Origin: Polyporus tsugae | Taxonomy: Eukaryota; Basidiomycota; Agaricomycetes; Polyporales; Polyporaceae | Direction of reading: 5' to 3' | Assembly: GCA_024305745.1 (NCBI GenBank) | Contig: JAHRBS010000002.1 | Span: 2,728,001 to 2,792,000, forward strand | Length of the DNA: 64,000 nt | Shown: piece after piece, positions 1 through 11,048 of the stretch | Layout of the letters: each line of letters starts with the position of its first letter | How positions within the stretch are numbered: the stretch's first letter is position 1 | Program-made: the position numbers and the translations under genes | Notes under the pieces: generated by a model | Seen by the model: the letters and a program-made list of their open reading frames with translations, nothing else | The model's database searches: none | What the model was told of the DNA's origin: nothing

Positions 1-486
1 GGATGTTGCCTTTGCACCGCTGTGTCAGCGCACGGCTGCGGTACCACGGGTTACGGCACGGACGCACAAATAGCGATGAACGAGCACGGGCTGATTGGAA
101 GCAGTTCAGCTTCGTTGGGCAGACAGAAACGGAACCAACACGTTTCGTACTGACCCGTTGTAGTTCTGGGTGATGATCTTGTACATTCGGGGGGCGGCCT
201 GTGGGACCGGTCTAAACGATATCTCCTTGAGATACCACATCTCTTCTATGGACGCTTGTCGGTTCTCATGACTGCGGGCCTCCTCTTCTGGTCGTGGCGT
301 CCGCCCTTCCTCCTCTATTTCTGATGCATCCGAGACTGGGGGTTGCGTGGGAGCCGGAGCCGAGGCCGAAATCTCAGGCACGGGTAGTACTTCAGCTTCT
401 TCCGACATGTGTAGGTTCTCGGGGAACTCTGTGGCTGAGGACCCGTTCGGGATAAGCGAGTCGGTTTGTCTCGTTGTAGTTTCCAT
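1..486 (-). CDS. MINDY-family deubiquitinase, N-terminal part (runs off the window)
   Basis: Seen: an acidic, low-complexity N-terminus of about 80 residues, then a block reading EEMWYLKEISFRP and YKIITQNYNG. Splicing exon 1 (486-155) to a 23-nt exon (90-68) and to an exon starting at base 9 gives TQNYNG-PCSFIAI-CNI across both junctions. Known: MINDY (FAM63, Pfam MINDY_DUB) enzymes cleave K48-linked ubiquitin chains, and their catalytic Cys lies in a Q-N-x-N-G-P-C motif after a W-Y-L-K-like start; the Cys of PCSF would be that nucleophile. The chosen start is ATG at 486. The rest of the domain, with the catalytic His, lies outside the window. Identification rests on this motif alone. The conserved reading frame through three splice junctions makes the model more convincing than the short length suggests. 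Confidence 0.72.
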
Positions 487-906
487 GGTAGACACATAAG
501 GATATTCAACTTACCGTAGTGTGTTGGTCCGGCCAATCTCCGAGCGCTGTTTGCACTGTGGGAAGGGGGAGTGCTGTATGGAGGTTGGGACGAACTTGTT
601 CCCTGGAGGAGCCGCAGCAGTGCCACGTTACACTAGCGTCTATATTTCCTAAAGTGGACGTGGCAGTGTAGTTCCGAATCCGGCAGGATCTCTCCGCCAG
701 AACCAACCGTCAGCATCCTGGAGTCCTGGACCGAGTCAGGCTCTCACGTCGACTTGCATCCGGAGAACCAACGTAGGCGAAAAAGGCCAGTGAAATAGAG
801 CATGCGGAAGTTTTACAATCCGGTAAGTCAATAGCTACTAATCAATGGTGCACAGATCCTCCTAGTAGTACAGCCGGTCCTCCCCCAGTGTCCTTGTCCA
901 AGTTCG

Positions 907-2421
907 TTAATCATCCGCGACGATCAGTACGCACTTTCCGAAATTCTTCCCGCTCTGCACGTCCACAATCGCCTGCCCCGCCTGCGCGAGCCCGCGCACG
1001 GGGTACTCCTTGTACCTGATCTCGCCGCTCGCGACGCGCCCCGGGAACGTCGCGTAGAACTCGTCGACGTACTTGTCGCGCAGCGACGACACGACGAAGC
1101 CGTTGATCGACAGCTCGCTCGACATGATCTTGAACAGGTTCTTGACGTGGTACGAGTCCGCCGTGTTGTAGCCCGAGATCATGCCGCATTCCTACCACGG
1201 TCCACGCCGGTCAACGGTTGCGCGACTCGGAGCGAGCGAGAAGGATGGATGGGATGGATGGACGCACGATGAAGCGCGCATAACGCGCGGAGTGCTCGAG
1301 GGCAGCCTCGAGCGTCTCGCCGCCGACGTTGTCCCAGTAGACGTCGACGGGGCCCTCCTTCGCGAGCACGTCGCGGGTGCGCGCGGTCTTGTAGTTGAAC
1401 GCGACGTCCGCGCCTACGGACTTGATGAAGTCGACTTTGTCGTCAGACCCCGCCGAGGCGATCACCTTCATGCCATCCGCCTTGGCGAGCTGGATGACTG
1501 TACTGTAACCATGGCACATGGTGAGTGCTCGGGGTGTGTTCGCCATCACCTGGGACTGGACTTACGCTCCGACGGTGCCGGCACCCGCGGTGACGAATGC
1601 GACTTGGCCCTGTAAACGAGGTTAGCCACAAATTGTACGGAATCCTTAGAAGAGAGAGAAACGCACCTTCTGCGGGCGCGCGTACTCTTTCCACGCGTAG
1701 CACGCCGTCTCGCCTAGGTTCGGGTTAGCGTTGAGCTGCAGACGCAGGTGTAGCGGACCTACCGGCCATGCCGCAGATACCGACGTACGCGCTCCAAGGG
1801 AGTTTCTCGTCGTTCTTGATCACACGAAACTGTGAAGCGTCTGACTTGACCGAGTACTGTTCGAACGCTGGGGTCCGGAGCTTAGGGAAGAAACGTCATG
1901 TGAGTTCATGTAACGCTCACTGTGAATGCCGTAAATATGGTCTCCGGGGTGGAGGGCCGCGTTCTCCGAGCGGAGCACGACGCCCAAGCCAAATCCGTAT
2001 AATCTAATCAAAAGTCATGGGCAATGAAACAAGAGATAGGCGAGATGGAGCAAGCATAACGCACGGATCGTTCAAGACGTATGCTGGCTGACGAGGCAAA
2101 GGTGAGTGAAGGCATGGGCGAGAGGTGGATGAGTAGCAGGATCGCTTACCGTGTAACTTTTGATACTGGGGTCGCGCATTTTGGACCGCATGTATGGGTC
2201 GATGGAGAGGACCAGCACCTTGACGAGAAAGCCCCCGTTCAGAGGGACAGTCTCGAGATCGATCGTCTGCGATTCGTCATAGACAGTGGTCTGTCCGGGG
2301 ATCGGAAAACCTGACGAACGAAAGCACATTTAACATACACAAGCATCGAGACGCAGGTAACATCGAACATACCGGCCGGGATCTCATTGAAGAGGTATCG
2401 TCCGTTTGTTATGGGGGCCAT
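907..2421 (-). CDS. NADP-dependent MDR oxidoreductase (PTGR / double-bond reductase type), copy 1
   Basis: Nine exons join in frame to about 343 aa: 2421-2373, 2310-2150, 2087-2065, 2003-1921, 1867-1763, 1713-1667, 1609-1566, 1502-1268, 1191-907. The N-terminus (MAPITNGRYLFNEIPAG, then LVLSIDPYMR) is the ADH_N_2 pattern of zinc-independent medium-chain reductases. The Rossmann loop reads TAGAGTVGA, followed by VIASAGSDDKVDFIKSVGAD and YWDNVGGETLEAAL. Known: such enzymes use NADPH to reduce activated double bonds (enones, alkenals, leukotriene-like substrates) in the cytosol; the substrate here cannot be read from sequence. Length matches the family. A paralogue with the same exon-1 and exon-2 lengths lies at 30647-32295, and a C-terminal scrap of a third copy at 44666-44893. 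No zinc-ligand pattern was seen. Confidence 0.9.
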
Positions 2422-3540
2422 GATTGCGTTATTGTCCTGTTTGCTGGAGGGAAGCAAGAGCCGATTGTGGCTCAGAAACGTTTATAACTCACCGATGGCA
2501 AACGCCGAGGCTCCTATCACTGCCTCCGACGTGAGGAATGCAGTTGAACTACCCAGAAGGCGCCCATGTGATAGCACCCTCTTCGGTGTTGCCAGGACGG
2601 AGATGAATGTTGAGCGCGTGGAGCGAATGGGATCCTGTCGAAGCATCAACTTCAAGCAAAGACGGTACGAGATCTCGCTATGTTTGAGTGATCCTGACGG
2701 GGTGGTACAGATCGAGAGATCATGGTGAGGCGGGCGCTTGCACTTGGAGGGCGTAGTGCTGGTATTCGGTCTCCATGTCAGTGTCTTTTAGAACAATGCT
2801 GGAATACTTGGATGTCTCATAAGTAATACCGAATCACGCTGATAGTAGAAGGACTACTCACTGCTGTTAACGTTCCAGTTCGAAACCTTCGTCAGATCGG
2901 AGAAATGTCGATGTGGATCTGGCCATGCCAGTGTTCAATCACTGTTCCACAAGCTGTCTCATTGCGAAGGAGGATCGCGAATTTTCTGGAGACATTTTGA
3001 CACTAGGTGCACTTGGCCGGCAGGTTCGTCATATACATGCAGTGGGAGCAGATGAGAGGCTCACCGAACATGGTGTGTCGGGCGCTTCATAGCAGTTGAG
3101 CCGACTCGGCGACAGCCGGGATTGGTCAATGGTGCCGACAGACCTCCTCCGAACATCCATGATCTCCTCCTGGCTAGCACTGCAGTGAGCCATACTCATC
3201 ATCTGGTACAGTACAGCCCAGAAAACATTCAGTTCGAAACTGAATCGGCCCAGTAGGTTTGACATTACATAGTTTAATCATCGAGTTACATTGATAAAGC
3301 TGAAGTCACAGACTCATCCGCGACTTGGCAATGATGCCAGCAAGCAGGTCGCGGCACAGGCAGTCAAGTGACGCAAGTCTCATGGCTGAGTCCCTCTTCT
3401 GTCAGTGCCATCCTGTTGTCTTCCCATCTCCCCACCGGTCGTGGTTTGTCTTTCGGAGTCGTCAATTGTAAAACAGACCCCGTGAAACCATCCTGGACGT
3501 AACTCTCACTTGAAATCCTTATCTTTGGTATCGGACAACC
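2422..3540. other. Gene-free interval
   Basis: Only short, unsupported reading frames are present, and I find no splice model that gives a recognisable product. It presumably holds the promoter of the oxidoreductase on its left; no clear TATA box was picked out. Confidence 0.4.
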
Positions 3541-3544
3541 TCAG

Positions 3545-4128
3545 TTGCAGAGCCTTCCCCACATGTGGAGAGGTGGTTAATAATTTGAATTTGAAAACCG
3601 CTTCGGTTGTGCCGGATGGCGCTTCAAACAGCGCTAACTCAACACACGGTTCAAGTCGAACCTTCAAGCAAGCAACGTCTGAGTCGCCATCCAGTTCGAT
3701 TCTCTATGTCACCCTAGACCTTCCGGATAAAAATACAGAAACCTTTGCTAAACTGCAGGTATGCCGCCGCATTTATGGCCCTCCTCCGTTCTTTTGGTTC
3801 GCCTTCATTCTCTTGCTCAACCCGAACTTATCGAACCAGCTATTGAATCCCGAAAATACCTAAACTTACACAATTTCCAGCCCTCTTAAACCCGGTCATC
3901 TATTCAGCCACGTTCACAAGAGCCAGCACGTTCAACCCTAGCTCACCGCAATACCCTGCCGCTGGTGGACCTGGTAAGCCATGTTCCTCAATCGGACTCA
4001 TTAGCAGGAATGGCACGAAGTATCCTCGGATCGATGCATATACGTGTTGACCTTGCTATTCTCATCAGCGCCTGTTCTCCGTCCATTGTTCGACTTCAAC
4101 CACCGTCCCTGAATCCGCAAGTTCTCGA
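3545..4128 (+). repeat. Duplicated 5' flank of FunK1 kinase A
   Basis: Blocks such as GTGGAGAGGTGGTTAA, CCGCTTCGG and TGGCGC..GCGCTAA are shared, in order, with 52.0-53.7 kb (upstream of kinase E) and, inverted, with about 27.85-28.19 kb (upstream of kinase B). Close to the start codon the A and E copies are especially similar (for example GTTGACCTTGCTATT and CATCAGCGCCTGT). This shows that the kinase copies were duplicated with promoter-containing flanks. It contains no gene of its own that I can support. Confidence 0.75.
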
Positions 4129-7100
4129 ATGTCTCTCTCCACGAACGCTATCAGCAGCGGCTGCTTCTGCCCCTGCTGCTCAGGTATGAGTGGTGTACAC
4201 TCGACTCCCCGCGACCAGAGGTCCACTAGCCACCCGATTACTGCACAAGACACTCGCCAGGAAGGCGCGCTGGAAGGTTGGAGGAAGGAGCTTCGCCGCC
4301 GGCTCATCTCCTCCGAGGACAGTGGTGCAGATTTTCTCCGCAAGTATGTCCCCTCCCGAGCCTCATGCCCGCCTCCGGGAGATGTCAAGAGGGCGTTCGC
4401 CAAGTTCGCCAAGTCGGAGCCGCAGAAGGGCCGTGAGATGGATTCCTATCCATACCTGGTACGTCGCCTCTGCTCTCGTCCCGTATCGTCCCATCACTCA
4501 TTTGACCCTAGCTGGAGGGTCTAGATGCCCTGGTCTCCTCCTTCCCTCCCGATAAACGCCCCTCGTTCATGGATTGTCGCAAGAACATGCAACGTTTCCC
4601 GTTCTCCGCGTTCGCCAAGAATCACCACCCCACGTACACCGACATCGCGGTGTCTTTCCCCGGCCAGACCCTCGACTCGGACACGGACAAATCCCCAGAC
4701 TGGTTCGGCTTCTCGGCGATCATGGAGGCTAAGTTGGAGAGCAAGAAGGACCCGTTCAAGAAACATGGTCACAAGCACTGCAAAACCCTCGTCCAGCTCG
4801 CGGTCAACGCCCGCAACCTGATGCACGCTCACGGCCTGACCTGTGTCTTCGTCTTTGGCGTCTATGGTGAGGTGATACGTATCTGTCGTTTCGACCACTC
4901 TGGTGGTGTTATCTGTCAACCACTCAGCCTCAAGGTGCTCGCGGACCTCGAGATCGTTCAGCAGTTCTTCTGGAACTTCGTCCACCCGACCGAAGAAGGG
5001 CCGTTCGTCGGATGGGATCCCACTGTGCGGAGGCTGAACGACGACGACGAGGAGTGGCTGCGGGCTCGCCTTGAGATCGCCGGGATCGACACGAAGGATA
5101 TCGTCTTCCCCGAGGCTCGATCCGTGCAAGTGTTCGATGGCGAGAGCGAAGGAGGTCGCGAGGCGCAGACGTACATCGCTTTCAAAGTCCTCGATGTCAA
5201 CGGCCGCCTCTTCTCCCGTGCAACCACTGTCTGGCACGGCATCCGCGATACTCGTTGCCGTGTCGCTGGCCGGCTCGTCGACCCTCCGCCCTCTGCCGAC
5301 GACCTCCGAGTGCGGATCATCAAGGATGCCTGGCGCCAGATCGTTCGACGACCCGAGAAGGAGTTCTACGACCGCCTCGACAGCGTTGTCTCGCCGCGTG
5401 ACCGTGTGGGCCTCCCAAGCATGGTTTGCGGGAGCGACTTGGGTGAGCGGGAAGTGCGACTGTGGGAGTCTGCGCTTTACGGCGGGCCCGTCCCCATCAC
5501 GCTCGACGGTACTCACCACAAGTCTCGTTTGTCCGCCCCAGCTTCGCATCCATCGTCGACCCCTCCTCTGTCGCTCTCAGTGTCCTCTAGTTCTCCCGAC
5601 AGCCCGGCCCACCGACCGATGCAGCAGACGTTCACGTGGAGACAAGCGCGGAGCGCCAGGTACTGGTACCGTGAACGCAGCCATATGCGGTTCGTCGTCG
5701 CCGAAGTCGGGCGGCCGGTGACCCAATTCCGGAACACCAAGGAGCTCGCGACGGCATTTCGGGACGCTATCATCGGTAAGCTATGCTTCGCTTCTGTGCT
5801 GCGAATCCCACTGACTAGCCTCGGTCTTCGTACAGGTCACCGCACCGCCATGGCCAAAGGCGGAATCCTCCATCGGGACGTTAGCGTGGGCAACATCTTG
5901 ATCGTCGACGACCCCGCTCTGCAAGAACAGTTCTGCGGCTTCATCCACGACTTCGACTATTCGTCCATGAGCCGAGAGGTCCCCCAAGACGACATCTTGT
6001 CACTGTCCGCGGCGGCATTGGACAAACTCCTTCTTGCCGATGACGTTTATGGATTTCTCAAGGAGAGGACGGTACGCACTCCGAGTTTGTCCCGCCTTCC
6101 CGTATGTGTGCGGATACTGACAGCAGTCGCAATCACAGGGAACCTTTCTCTTCATGGCCGCTGATCTTCTCGTCGATAGACTACAGCCCATCGTTCACGC
6201 CATACACCACGACCTCGAATCTTTCTATTGGGCACTTCTCTGGGTTGTTCTTCGTCACACAAATAATAGGTTGGCTAACATCAAGGTGCAAAGTAGGCAT
6301 TTAACGTACGCTGACACGTTCAAACAAGAAGACGCTACCCTCGCCAGGATGGCGAAGGCTGATTGGCTCATGTACAACCTCGAGCACCTCACGATCTTTC
6401 GCAACAGCCCTCTCACCGACCTGATGAGGGAGTTTGGCGTGCTTGTTGCTGACCGTAACAAGATCTCCGGGAAGAGCTTAGACTATAACAGTGTCCTGGC
6501 GCTTTCGACATAGCTCTCGCCAAGTCGTGGCCAGAGGTCGGTGACGGGCCTCTCGACTACATCCCCCCGGACTTGAGGACGGCCAACGAGTGTTCATCGT
6601 TCGAAGCGCGCTCGTCCGACCATCACCGCCGGCACGGTCGCAAACGCGTTCGCGCTCGCAAGGGCAAGGAACGCGAGACCACAGCGGAGCAGTCCTGCGA
6701 CGACGATGACGACGACTACGACGAGCCGTGGGAGTCGGACGCCGAACATGAACCGCGCCCCGCCATCAGCGCGGACACCGCTGAATGTGACGACGGCGAT
6801 GACGACTCTGTCGACTTCTCAGACCCTCTTGCTGCGCCCGCGTTCGACCAGGAGGACTGGCAAGACACAGCCGACGTGAGCGCGATGCTTGGGCACGACA
6901 TCGACATCGACATCGACATCGACAACGCAGAGTCCGGGAACGGCACGGATGTCGTCGCGAAGCGCTTGGAAGGCTCGACCTTGACCCCCTGTTGCGCCAA
7001 CACGATCTACTCACAAGCCGGAGAACCGTCGCCGGGAGGTGTGTTCGGGGGCCCAGTGACGGGTGCTGGAAAACATTCCCGAGTCTCAGTCGGCCCGGGG

Positions 7101-7130
7101 CGGCTTGAAGTAGACTGTAGGCAAGCCTGA
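4129..7130 (+). pseudogene. FunK1-type fungal protein kinase A, frameshifted and with a divergent tail
   Basis: FunK1 kinases (Pfam Pkinase_fungal) are a fungal-specific protein kinase group expanded in mushrooms; substrates are unknown. Exons 4129-4458, 4512-5775, 5836-6071 and 6139 onward splice in frame. The kinase core is complete: GILHRDVSVGNILI (catalytic loop with HRD and its Asn), then HDFDYSS, where DFD replaces the usual DFG, then ESFYWALLWVV. Compared with kinase E, one base is missing near 6503-6508, so translation stops at 6513 (about 734 aa). Reading resumes in another frame with the acidic tail DDDDDDYDEPWESDAE and a GACATC repeat, but the basic C-terminal end of B and E (GSQTGSRGSRKAR) is missing. 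The catalytic part could still be made. A sequencing error could explain the single base, but not the altered tail. Confidence 0.8.
6894..6926 (+). repeat. GACATC hexanucleotide microsatellite
   Basis: A short run alternating GACATC encodes Asp-Ile repeats inside the acidic tail of kinase A. Kinase E has a shorter related stretch (GYDVDMEDPDVDAN). It is probably a replication-slippage product. Confidence 0.7.
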
Positions 7131-7248
7131 TGAGTGTAGTGAGGGAGGAGTTGCCGCTGTCACTCTGTGTTTTTATTATTATCTATCCACCGGATTTAGA
7201 CTTCAAGACGCTGTGCTTCGAGAACCTTGGATGTTGGATGCACCGACC

Positions 7249-7350
7249 CCGAAGAGGATGACCCACAATAAAGATAAAGTGTTGGAGATCTTCGAATTCG
7301 GCGTCGCGCTCGTGCGGACGGACTGGCCGGCGGGCCCTGCTGGGATGGAC
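7249..7350 (+). pseudogene. Scrap of a FunK1 kinase C-lobe
   Basis: The plus-strand frame reads KVLEIFEFGVALVRTDWPA. This resembles the segment of kinase B (VLNVFDRALARVDWPA) that precedes the acidic tail, with a small insertion. It lies downstream of kinase A's degraded tail and has no matching upstream or downstream kinase sequence. It is best read as a relic of another kinase copy left by unequal recombination. The match is short, so confidence is limited. Confidence 0.45.
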
Positions 7351-7971
7351 GAGCGTCGTCCCCGTACTGTTGAGCGAGACTGCGTCACTACTAGATGTTT
7401 CCCTTAAGTAAAGTGATCGTCTTTTTTTCGAGATCGTCATGTAGAAATGGCGGCTCAACACGATGGTACGGATCTGGAGGCGGTGCGGTGTAGAATTCGA
7501 AGCCGTCAAAGGTGCCTCAAGCCCCAACCAAGTCCAGAGGGCGCGGCTCTTGGTCGAGCGACTGCCCGCGAGACCGGTGAGCCACTCCGAGGTCCCGGAA
7601 AGAATATTTCCGAGTCCTCACGGCGGGAAAAAAAAACTTGAAGGCAATCATGACGGATATTTCGCTGATCATCCGACTCGCACCCTCGTTAAGTATGATG
7701 ATGAGTACCACCATCCAACTCATACGTCGTCTGTTCTATTTAAGCCAAGCTACAGGAGAGTCACAGACCCATCAGGTACAAGGGTACGCACTGTAACATA
7801 ACTATAACATCGCCTAAAACAGAACAGAACCACCGGGACCGGCCCATACGCGTCTGAACACCCACACAGGGACCCGCCCTTGACTCCGCGACCACCGCCG
7901 ACTCTACGCGAAACCTCTATGAGCAGCCTGCTGCACCATCACCATTACCATTGCCACCGGGTCAGGCTCGT
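7351..7971. other. Convergent intergenic interval
   Basis: Lies between the 3' ends of the kinase A region and the His-rich gene. No supported gene. Presumably it holds both 3' UTRs and polyadenylation signals. Confidence 0.4.
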
Positions 7972-8836
7972 TCAAGCCGAGTCGGTCGCCGACGGAGCGT
8001 CGGTCGAGACCGAGGCCGTGGAGTGCGCGTGGCGAGTGTGCGAGCGGGTGAGGTGGGGGCGAGAGTGAGGGTGGGCAATACCGGGGCCGAAGGGGTAGCC
8101 AGTCCTGCCCGTGGGGAACAGGCGCTCCGAGCCGGTAGGGTGCGCGCGGTGCGACCCACTGTGGTGGTGAGCCCCAGTGTGGTGAGGGTGGTGCGCAGAG
8201 TGCGAGCCGGTGTGGTGCGCGTGTCCCGAGTGGGTACCGGTGTGGTGACGGTGGTGCACCGAGTGGGTCCCAGTGTGGCGAGGGTGCTCGGAGTGCGTCT
8301 CGTCAACCTCGGTCTCGGGGAGGATGGCGTGAAGCCCAGTAGGGCGCGCGCGGTGCGACTCGGTCCCCGTGGGGTGCTGGTGGGACCCAGTGCGGTGCGG
8401 GTGGTGGTGCGCGTGCGCCGAGTGGGACCCGGTGTGGTGGGGGTGGTGCGCCGAGTGAGAACCGGTGTGGTGGGGGTGGTGCGCCGAGCCGGTGTGGTGG
8501 GGGTGGTGCGCAGAGTGCGAGCCGGTGTGGTGAGGGTGGTGCGCAGAGTGCGAGCCAGTGTGGTGTGCGTGGGCCGAGTGGGACCCGGTGTGGTGACGGT
8601 GGTGCGCCGAGTGGGAATGATGGTGGTGAGAGTGAGGGATGCTCGTGGGCACACCGATCGCGGTGGACGTGCCAGAGGGGAAATCGCTGGTCACGGTGGA
8701 AGCGGAGGTGTCCACGGGAGCGGCCACAACTATGCGCAAGATCGTGTCAGTACCAGATTTATTTCGTGCCTGGGGTTGTGGACTCACCTCCGCTGACGAC
8801 GATGGCGGCGAGAACGAACTTGAGAAGGTTCATCAT
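7972..8836 (-). CDS. Secreted histidine-rich repeat protein 1
   Basis: Two exons (8836-8788 and 8729-7972) encode about 268 aa. Exon 1 (49 nt) and the start of exon 2 give a signal peptide (MMNLLKFVLAAIVVSG, then VVAAPVD). The mature part is almost entirely HTGSHSAHHPH-like tandem repeats encoded by a minisatellite, with a short Ser/Thr/Ala tail. Four paralogues in the window share the 49-nt first exon and the split Gly-x codon. No known family was recognised. A secreted chain this rich in His could bind Zn, Cu or Ni, or act at the wall or in the matrix; that is inference from composition. It is the longest of the five, and its unit (HTGSHSAHHPH) differs from the HPHPSGSHS unit of the others. 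It converges on kinase A. Antisense frames full of Arg and Val here are shadows. Confidence 0.85.
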
Positions 8837-8996
8837 CTTTGTGGGTCGTTTAGGAAAAAGTAAACAAAAAAGGTCGGGTTGGGCGAAGGGATAGCGAAAG
8901 TCGATCAACGACTGTAGAGGTTAGAAGCAAAGGAGAAGAGGTACCGGAACAGAAGATGAAGATGGTACTGGAGAGACAGCGGCATGACCGAGCGGG

Positions 8997-9004
8997 GTTT
9001 TATA
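8997..9004 (-). promoter_or_regulatory. TATA box of His-rich gene 1
   Basis: TATAAAAC on the minus strand, about 160 bp upstream of the ATG. An AT-rich TATA-like octamer lies 110-160 bp upstream in all five His-rich genes, which supports its function. Confidence 0.6.
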
Positions 9005-10110
9005 CGACGGTGCATGGCGCCTTTGGAGGGTTGTGGTGGACGTGCCAGAGTGTGCCCACCTGCGCAGTGATTGGCGGACGCGCAGTTTGTCAGCATGGCC
9101 TACATCATGGCTGTAAATGTTGGAAGGCACTGGCATCAGTCTTGATCGCTCCTCATCGCTGCGCGCTCCACTCTTATTTTTGTTTTGCCCGCAAAGTCGT
9201 GCCGTCGGCACCATTTATATTTGTTTGGGATTCGACGTAGGCACGACACTAGCTGATTTCTTGAATGATTGAGTGGGGATGAGGAGGGCTGGGTCTGCTT
9301 TGGGAGCTCTGTTAGGTATGCTCCGCGTTTAGCCCTGCTCGCGCTCAATCGTGAGGGGACTTCCCTAAACACCGGGCTTGAAACGTCCCCCATAATCGCA
9401 ACCTGTGACGTCGCAGAAATGGCGATGCAGACTCTCCCCGCCAGGCGAGTCGAGAGGGATCCTTTCCTGTGGTTGTGAGAGTGGTGCATCACCATCTCAT
9501 CGCTGGAGCACGTGTTGTCCACCGGTATTACCAAGAATGGCTAATGGGATATGGAGGGGTCAGTGTGGTTCCTCGCTGCGGATCAATTGATGAGGTTTGT
9601 GGCATTGTGCACCGTGCTGCGCAGCACTGCCCCTCTCGGTTCCGGACTTCAGCACACTTCACTCTCATAGGCTTTCCAGGAGACTTTTCGATAGTTGTAC
9701 ACCCGAGACTAGTGCAGATGAAATGCGGTGGCATCGTAGGGCATCGTACGTCGAAACAATTACTTAATTGCGAACGTTCAGCAGAAGTCGTGTCGTTGAT
9801 GCCCAGGTTCGCAAGTTAGATCCCGAAAGAAAGACGTCCGCGTGTCTCATTCCTTGCTTCCAGTCCTATATTTACGCGGTTACGCGGTCTCACTTGCGCT
9901 GCCTTCACATGCGCCGTCTTGATCGCTGCATAGCGCTCATGGGAAAGTAGCCGTGAAACCAGCGTGAAGCCACTTGAAACCACTCGCTGTTGCATGGAGA
10001 CGGCAACGACTCCACACCAACGACGTGACACCGTGATCAAAAGAGACCAAATGGACTCGAAAATTGCAGCTCGCGAGTGCGAATGAGTGCCAGGCAGGCC
10101 CCTCCAGGCC
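9005..10110 (-). repeat. Conserved upstream module of His-rich gene, copy a
   Basis: Collinear with the modules at about 18.6-20.2, 21.4-23.1, 57.9-59.7 and 60.6-62.0 kb. Shared landmarks here include GTGTGGTTCCTCGCTGCGGA (about 9.57 kb), GCGCAGCAC (about 9.63 kb), AATTGCGAACGTTCAGC (about 9.77 kb) and ATGGACTCGAAAATTGCAGC (about 10.05 kb). It is the most diverged copy, with several indels. No convincing gene was found in it. Confidence 0.65.
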
Positions 10111-11048
10111 CGTATGACACTAGCCTAGTGGCATGTGATGGAAACTGCACTCAGCCTCCAAATCCAGGGGCACTTCCTCTGGCGGTGAAGAAATGCGCTG
10201 CACACAAGTTCGTCGTCGTCCCAATCGACCTTGATCGTGAAATTATTCGCTATATGCAGCCACACGATCTCGACAAGTTGACGACAACAGCCACAGAGAA
10301 TTATTGTACTTGATGGATGCGAGGACGCCATGACGCCTCATGACGCTCACCGATTTTCAAGAATCCAGCGTAATCGACCCCCGCAGAACGGGCCCTAAAA
10401 TTCAAAGTTTGTTTGTTTGTCGCAGTCAACCTCGGTGACTTGGAGTCTGAGGCGACATCTGGATGCGGTACAGCGGAGCTCCACCCAAACATACGCTATG
10501 AGCGGCAGAAACTAAGGTGTGAGCTGGAAGAAAGGTGCAAGACAATCTGATTGAATCGACGGCAACTTGAAAGCTTGAACCTGGCTTGAACGCTCCGATC
10601 GGGAAAAGCCGGACGCTTTATGAAACCAACTCGGATTCGGAGCGAACTTGGTAAGTACGTTCAATAAACATGCTTCACCAGAAAACCCTTCAGATTCGAA
10701 AGTATCACGGCGACTCAGTACATTGTTAGGAAATAAGTAGTACGTTTCAGTACTTGAAAGGGTATCAACCTCCGAACCGGTACGGACTATCTTTGTGCGA
10801 CTGTAGGTAATAGCCCGGTACAGCTTTGTGACCGTGCCGCACTGGGTATCTTGCGGTCTGGAAGGGATAAGAGGTTCAGAACAAATCTGGGCGGCCCGAG
10901 GCCGACCGTGGCACTTGCAAAGTTGCAATTGCGTCTCAACGTCAACACTCGTGCATCAACGATGCGGACGCCGCAGCCACTTGTAACATCCCCACCGGAA
11001 GCGCGAAGGACTGCCCAAAGAACGCTGCGCGCCGGGCCCCACGCCGCG
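10111..11048. other. Gene-free interval
   Basis: Only short frames without recognisable protein character. No repeat shared with other parts of the window was noticed. Confidence 0.4.

Noticed and set aside
4521..5549. Long minus-strand open frame opposite kinase A (and similar ones opposite kinases E and D)
   Set aside because: It mirrors the kinase codons in a GC-rich gene, recurs opposite the paralogues for the same reason, and has no start context or splice logic of its own.
7951..8796. Plus-strand Arg/Val-rich frame across the His-rich gene
   Set aside because: It is the antisense reading of the minisatellite; only the minus strand has a signal peptide and a conserved intron shared by five genes.
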